DNA of 64,000 nt, taken from contig OZ220680.1 of the NCBI GenBank assembly GCA_965116345.1, positions 310,001 to 374,000 of the forward strand, given 5' to 3'. Shown in pieces: positions 60,432 through 64,000 of this stretch; the stretch's first letter is position 1, and each line of letters starts with the position of its first letter. Under the pieces are notes generated by a model. That model was not told the DNA's origin and ran no database searches. It saw nothing but the letters and a program-made list of their open reading frames with translations. A program made the translations under genes and the position numbers. The stretch comes from VXYL01 sp965116345. GTDB taxonomy: Bacteria > Pseudomonadota > Gammaproteobacteria > Pseudomonadales > Azotimanducaceae.

Positions 60432-61115
60432 CCAACCCGACCTTGTCCGCCATCTCAAAATCGCGCCCCGAGTCGTCGCCGAACCCAAACTTGCTCCCGC
60501 ATGCCCGACATTGCTGCAATTCGCTGATCACCCTCCCCAGCGAAACAAGCCGCCGCTCGCCAAAGCCAACCAACCGTTTGAACTTCGACGATCTCGCGGC
60601 AATACTGGAACTGGACCACGCCTAACGGACGGCGATCTCCACCGCGGATGCCCAGCTTCAGCAGCGGCTCAGCGTGACTCGGCGAGGACTTCTCGCACGG
60701 GTTCCTCGCCGTACACGCCAAGGGGCGACAAGACGGCACGTACTGGTGCGATGCGAGATCATCCATCAAACACCGTGACCTCCCTCGGCTGACCGTCGAA
60801 CCCCGTCGCGCGCACCTCTCTGTCGCCGTGACCGAGGGCGGATGCGGAGCAAGTCACTTCACTAACCACGTGTCGCTTCGATCGCCTCGCCTACAACAAA
60901 CCTTCCACAACCGCCTTGACGAATTTCTCGATTTCCTTCTTCGCCGCCCCGTTCGCGAGGTTCAGGTATTGGCGGAGCGGACGTCCGTCATCCATGGATT
61001 TCCCGAGTCTCCGGACCGCCCCTTGAAATCTCTTTAACACGCTGATAAATGAACATTTTTATGTCTCAAGCCGCCTCTTGATCGGCCACTCGACATCCCC
61101 CATACTTACGCCAAA
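60432..61115. other. 680-bp gap between TcmP-like gene and integrase
   Basis: Most of it has no credible gene. The last 220 bases carry a possible small minus-strand frame (60891-61040) and an A/T-rich stretch near 61025-61075 just before the integrase. A left or right attachment site may lie here, but no duplicated core was found. Confidence 0.5.
60891..61040 (-). CDS. possible small protein or gene remnant, 49 aa
   Basis: From GTG 61040 the frame encodes 49 residues with a regular amphipathic tail (AAKKEIEKFVKAVVEGLL). The codon use looks coding, but there is no family match I recognise and the N-terminus is uncertain. It may be the 3' end of a gene cut off by integration. Confidence 0.35.
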   Translation of the reverse strand: MLKRFQGAVRRLGKSMDDGRPLRQYLNLANGAAKKEIEKFVKAVVEGLL

Positions 61116-61137
61116 TTGGGTACGAGTTGGGGTACGA
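61116..61137 (+). repeat. short direct repeat at integrase 5' end
   Basis: TTGGGTACGA and TTGGGGTACGA lie back to back with a G between them. Such repeats near integrases may be arm-binding sites; role inferred. Confidence 0.4.
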
Positions 61138-62288
61138 CTTTGGCAAAACTCACCGCAAGAAAGATCGAAACGGCCAAGGGCCCGGCCAAGCTCAGCGACG
61201 AATACGGATTGTATCTGAGGGTGTCGCAGAGAGGGGCCAAATCGTGGATCCAGCGGCTCAACATCCAGGGGCTGCGTACCGACAACGCCATCGGCCAGTA
61301 CCCGATGATGGGACTGGCCGAAGCCCGCGCCGCCGCCTTCGAGCGCTGGAAGATCGCCAAGGCGGGCGGCGATCCCCGATGCGCGAACGGCAAGTCCGCG
61401 CTCGCGCCGACGTTCGCCGAGGCCGCCAAGGCGGTCATCGCCATCCACAAGCCCACCTGGCGCAGCCGCAAGTCGGAAGCACAGTGGCAGTCGAGCCTCG
61501 AAACCTACGTCTTCCCGGCCATCGGCAAGCTGCCGGTGTCCGACATCACGCCCGCGCACGTCATGGACGTGCTGCAGCCGATCTGGAACGAGAAGCGCGA
61601 GACCGCGCGGCGCGTCAAGCAGCGCATCTCAGCGATCTGCCGGTGGGCAGTCGCCCAGGGCCATAGGATCGACGACCCGGCCGGCCTCGTGATCGACGCC
61701 GCGCTGCCTCGCAACGGCGCAGAACGCCGCCACATGGCCGCGCTCCCGTACGACGAGGTCGCCGGTTGCATCGATAGGATCAAGGCGAGCAAGGGCGCCA
61801 GCCCGTCGTCGAAGCTGGCGTTCGAGTTCCTGGTGCTTACGGCCGCCCGCTCGGGGGAAGTCCGCAGGGCAACCTGGGACGAGATCAACATCGACGGCGC
61901 GGTGTGGACGATCCCTGCCGAGCGCATGAAGGCGCACCGGGAGCACCGCGTGCCCCTTTCCGGCCGCGCGCTCGACATCCTGAACGAAGCGGCGGACCTG
62001 TCCGAAGGCGCCGACCTGGTCTTTCCGGGCATGCGCCCGGGCCGCCCGCTGAGCGAGAACACCCACTCGAAGCTCCTCCGCGAGCTCGGCTTCGACGCCG
62101 TCACCCACGGTTTCCGGACCAGCTTCCGGGTGTGGGCGTCCGAGCAGACCCACACCCCGCACGCGGTCATGGAGGCGGCCTTGGCCCACACGATAAGAAA
62201 CCAGGCGGAAGCCGCCTACGCACGGAGCGATTTGTTCGAGAAACGGCGCGAGCTCATGGAAGCCTGGGCGGCGTATCTCTCCCCCTGA
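61116..62288 (+). CDS. P4-type tyrosine recombinase/integrase
   Basis: 390 residues counted from TTG 61116 (TTG 61140 is also possible). The arm-type DUF4102 domain is first (KLTARKIETAKGPAKLSDEYGLYLRVSQRGAKSW), then a SAM-like core-binding region and the catalytic domain with Arg (LTAARSGEVR), His-x-x-Arg (THGFRTSFR), His (ALAHTIRNQ) and Tyr in AAYARSDLF. Marks the border of an integrated island. Two short direct repeats, TTGGGTACGA and TTGGGGTACGA, overlap its 5' end. Confidence 0.93.
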   Translation: MGTSWGTTLAKLTARKIETAKGPAKLSDEYGLYLRVSQRGAKSWIQRLNIQGLRTDNAIGQYPMMGLAEARAAAFERWKIAKAGGDPRCANGKSALAPTFAEAAKAVIAIHKPTWRSRKSEAQWQSSLETYVFPAIGKLPVSDITPAHVMDVLQPIWNEKRETARRVKQRISAICRWAVAQGHRIDDPAGLVIDAALPRNGAERRHMAALPYDEVAGCIDRIKASKGASPSSKLAFEFLVLTAARSGEVRRATWDEINIDGAVWTIPAERMKAHREHRVPLSGRALDILNEAADLSEGADLVFPGMRPGRPLSENTHSKLLRELGFDAVTHGFRTSFRVWASEQTHTPHAVMEAALAHTIRNQAEAAYARSDLFEKRRELMEAWAAYLSP

Positions 62289-62358
62289 CACGCTTGGATC
62301 CGTCTCCTGCCCCACCCGGCGCCGGCGCTTCACCCCTCCGTCCTGCGTTGCCAGCCTA

Positions 62359-62376
62359 GCTTCGTATTATCGAAGC
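62359..62376. terminator. small hairpin after integrase
   Basis: GCTTCG-TATTAT-CGAAGC, a perfect 6-bp stem about 70 bases after the integrase stop, followed by C-rich rather than T-rich sequence. A weak terminator or a regulatory hairpin before the protease gene. Confidence 0.3.
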
Positions 62377-62466
62377 CCCCCTCCTATGGACGGACCAGAT
62401 AGTTTCTTTCCCGTACTATAGTCGGCCCGCAACCTTCGCAACCTCCTCAAGAACACAGGATCTCGC

Positions 62467-63323
62467 ATGGCCACCATTCAACCTGCTTCCGACATCGCCA
62501 TGCAGAGAATCGCGGAATTGTCCGAGACCGCCGTTGCCGAACACCGCGACTCAATCCTCCCCATATACGGCAGCAAGCACAATGGCAATCCGACTCATAT
62601 CGGCACCGCCATCGCGCTGAATCTATACGACCAAAAATTGCTGTTGACTGCCGCCCATGTCGTAGACCAGAACGAAATCACGAGCCTATATGTCGGCGGA
62701 GCCGCCCTCACGCTGCTTGAAACGGAGTTTCACTGCTCCGCGAAACGCGACAACGACCGGAACAGAGATCACTACGATTTCGCCATCGCTCGACTACCAA
62801 CGGAGACAGTCGAAGCGCTAGACGGAATCTCGTACTTCTCCGAGTCCAGCATCTGCAACACAAACGTCGACCCTCTCGGAACGACGTTTACGATCGCCGG
62901 ATACCCCAACTCCCAGAACAAGAAATTCCACGTCGCCCGACACACCGTAAATGCGGAGCTTTATCACTATTCCAATGTCGGAAGACCAAACCCATTCCCC
63001 GACCATATTCCACACTATTCGGCAACAACGCACATCTTCCTCAACTACGATCAGAAGCACTCCCAGGACGCCCATGCGCGACGTATCAACTCAATCGAAC
63101 TCACAGGAATGAGTGGCGGCCCGCTCTTCAACATTGGTCGTCTCACGGACCCGGCCGTACTGGCAAAACACCACAACCCCAAGCGTGCTTGGCCGGTCTG
63201 GCGATAGAACACAACAAGACTCACAATGCGATTGTCGGCACTCGCATCCACACAATACTGCGTGCCGTACAACACCTGCTCAAAACTCGTGACTCCCGCC
63301 GCCACGCCGAGCATCCGACCTAG
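62467..63323 (+). pseudogene. trypsin-like serine protease, frameshifted near the C-terminus
   Basis: The open part (62467-63207, 246 residues) has a complete triad: His64 (LTAAHVVD), Asp104 (HYDFAIARL), Ser216 (GMSGGPLF). After the stop at 63207 a second frame starting at 63189 continues the expected tail (LAGLAIEHNKTHNAIVGTRIH and on) to TAG at 63321. One base lost, or two gained, near 63180-63190 would explain it. AGGA lies six bases before the ATG. It is cytoplasmic: no signal peptide. Genuine mutation and sequencing error cannot be told apart from this sequence alone. Confidence 0.75.
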
Positions 63324-63559
63324 TCCACGCCCACCTACGCCGGGAACGGCAGCAAGGCATGCCGTACTTCAATCTCAAGCCCACCGGGCACGCGCCCGTG
63401 ACGGCTAGAAAACCGTGGCAACGGACCAATCAGTGCCTCGTGCGCCGGGACGCCCAACAGCCCCACATCGTGTTGTTTCGCACGAATCGCCTCAAGCGAC
63501 CCCAGGGCAGCGAAACAGGATCCCGACCGCACCCGCCAACGACACCCACTGCTCGAAGC

Positions 63560-63970
63560 TCACAGCAAGTCGAACGCCGTCACGATACCGACAAGAACCG
63601 GCTCGCTCTCCTCCTCCCGTGTCACCACAAGCGGTAGCCTCCAGCCCTCCCCCGCACCGTCCCAGATGTCGCGCACCGGCATATCCGCCGCCGCCATCGG
63701 CAATCGACAAAGCTGCAACGGTCGACAAGCCTCAACCAGCGCCTCGCCCACCGTCCTGCCCATTCGCTCCTTGCGTTCCGCCGGCTCGGCACCGAGGTAC
63801 GCGGCCAGCCCATGTGCCGTCACCGCCGGCCACCTCCCGCCGGTCGGCTCAACGGCCAGGGGGAGATCGGAGAAGTCGGTCACCAGCATCGTGCGCCTGA
63901 CGTCGGCCACCGTCTGCCATCGGTGGGCGCACACCGGATCCGCGACCATCACCTCCGCCAGTGTCGCCAT
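63560..63970 (-). CDS. CBS-domain protein
   Basis: 136 residues with two CBS-like units: LAEVMVADPVCAHRWQTVADVRRTM and, at the C-terminus, LVGIVTAFDLL. GGGGAGG five bases before the ATG at 63970 supports that start, but the frame stays open to the window edge (ALLGVAGEDG), so a longer protein is possible. Probably binds adenosyl ligands; function unknown. Confidence 0.7.
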   Translation of the reverse strand: MATLAEVMVADPVCAHRWQTVADVRRTMLVTDFSDLPLAVEPTGGRWPAVTAHGLAAYLGAEPAERKERMGRTVGEALVEACRPLQLCRLPMAAADMPVRDIWDGAGEGWRLPLVVTREEESEPVLVGIVTAFDLL

Positions 63971-64000
63971 GCCATCCTCCCCGGCGACGCCGAGCAGCGC

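Noticed and set aside
60361..60573. Short minus-strand frame with CRACG
   Set aside because: Overlaps the certain TcmP end and the single cysteine pair is not enough to support a zinc protein.

Overview
The window is GC-rich, gene-dense DNA that looks chromosomal and gammaproteobacterial. Pointers to this are lpxC, gltX followed by a tRNA-Ala(GGC) gene, glutathione reductase, an ExbD-type protein, and a two-component pair that resembles the regulators of the proteobacterial dedicated sortase system seen mostly in marine lineages. The many small-molecule degradation genes (phytanoyl-CoA dioxygenase-like, mandelate racemase-like, beta-lactamase-type esterases, two cyclases, sugar-acid kinase and aldolase) fit a free-living or marine-invertebrate-associated heterotroph; this habitat guess is inference. 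Layout: 0-9.7 kb holds housekeeping and scavenging genes (alkaline phosphatase cut by the window edge, glutathione reductase, ExbD, threonine aldolase, nucleoside transporter, PfkB kinase, phosphotransferase-like P-loop protein, sirtuin, VWA protein). 9.8-20.4 kb holds a diiron ferritin-like protein, an APH-type kinase, the two-component pair, an MBL hydrolase, and an operon of enoyl-CoA hydratase, MORN-repeat protein and a kinase-like protein whose DFG motif reads GFG. 20.4-23.4 kb is core: a small protein, tRNA-Ala, gltX, lpxC. 23.5-34.8 kb is a catabolic stretch (alpha/beta hydrolases, thiolase-like enzyme, DUF1330 protein, esterase, GH32-like enzyme, dioxygenase, peptide-binding lipoprotein-type SBP, enolase-superfamily enzyme). 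34.9-45.1 kb is a complete nitrate assimilation cluster on the minus strand: nirB, nirD, molybdopterin nitrate reductase, a fused iron-sulfur/membrane-anchor subunit, a NarK-type transporter and a fused PP2C phosphatase/Ser-Thr kinase. A textbook sigma-54 promoter sequence sits just before nirB. 45.4-51.4 kb codes two tandem cyclase paralogs, an OtnC-like aldolase, an OtnK-like kinase, a beta-lactamase-type hydrolase and an esterase. 51.4-62.3 kb is an accessory island: a MazEF-type pair, an AbiEi/AbiEii pair, a large Fic protein preceded by four 24-bp iterons, a phage Gp37/Gp68-like protein translationally coupled to a three-Cys-motif partner (TcmP-like) gene, which is broken by a clean IS4-family insertion with a 9-bp target duplication, and a P4-type integrase. 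A frameshifted trypsin-like protease and a CBS-domain protein close the window. Dispersed repeats: two ~160-bp multi-hairpin elements in opposite orientation at 15.0 and 30.5 kb, a REP family (30.5, 38.2 kb, and an inverted pair at 45.2 kb), a 12-bp repeat around the PfkB gene, and a 14-bp tandem repeat before the GH32-like gene. No rRNA, CRISPR array or phage structural genes were seen. The most interesting items are the IS-broken TcmP module, the Fic gene with its operator-like array, the inverted hairpin elements, the GFG kinase in the MORN operon and the nitrogen-control promoter.
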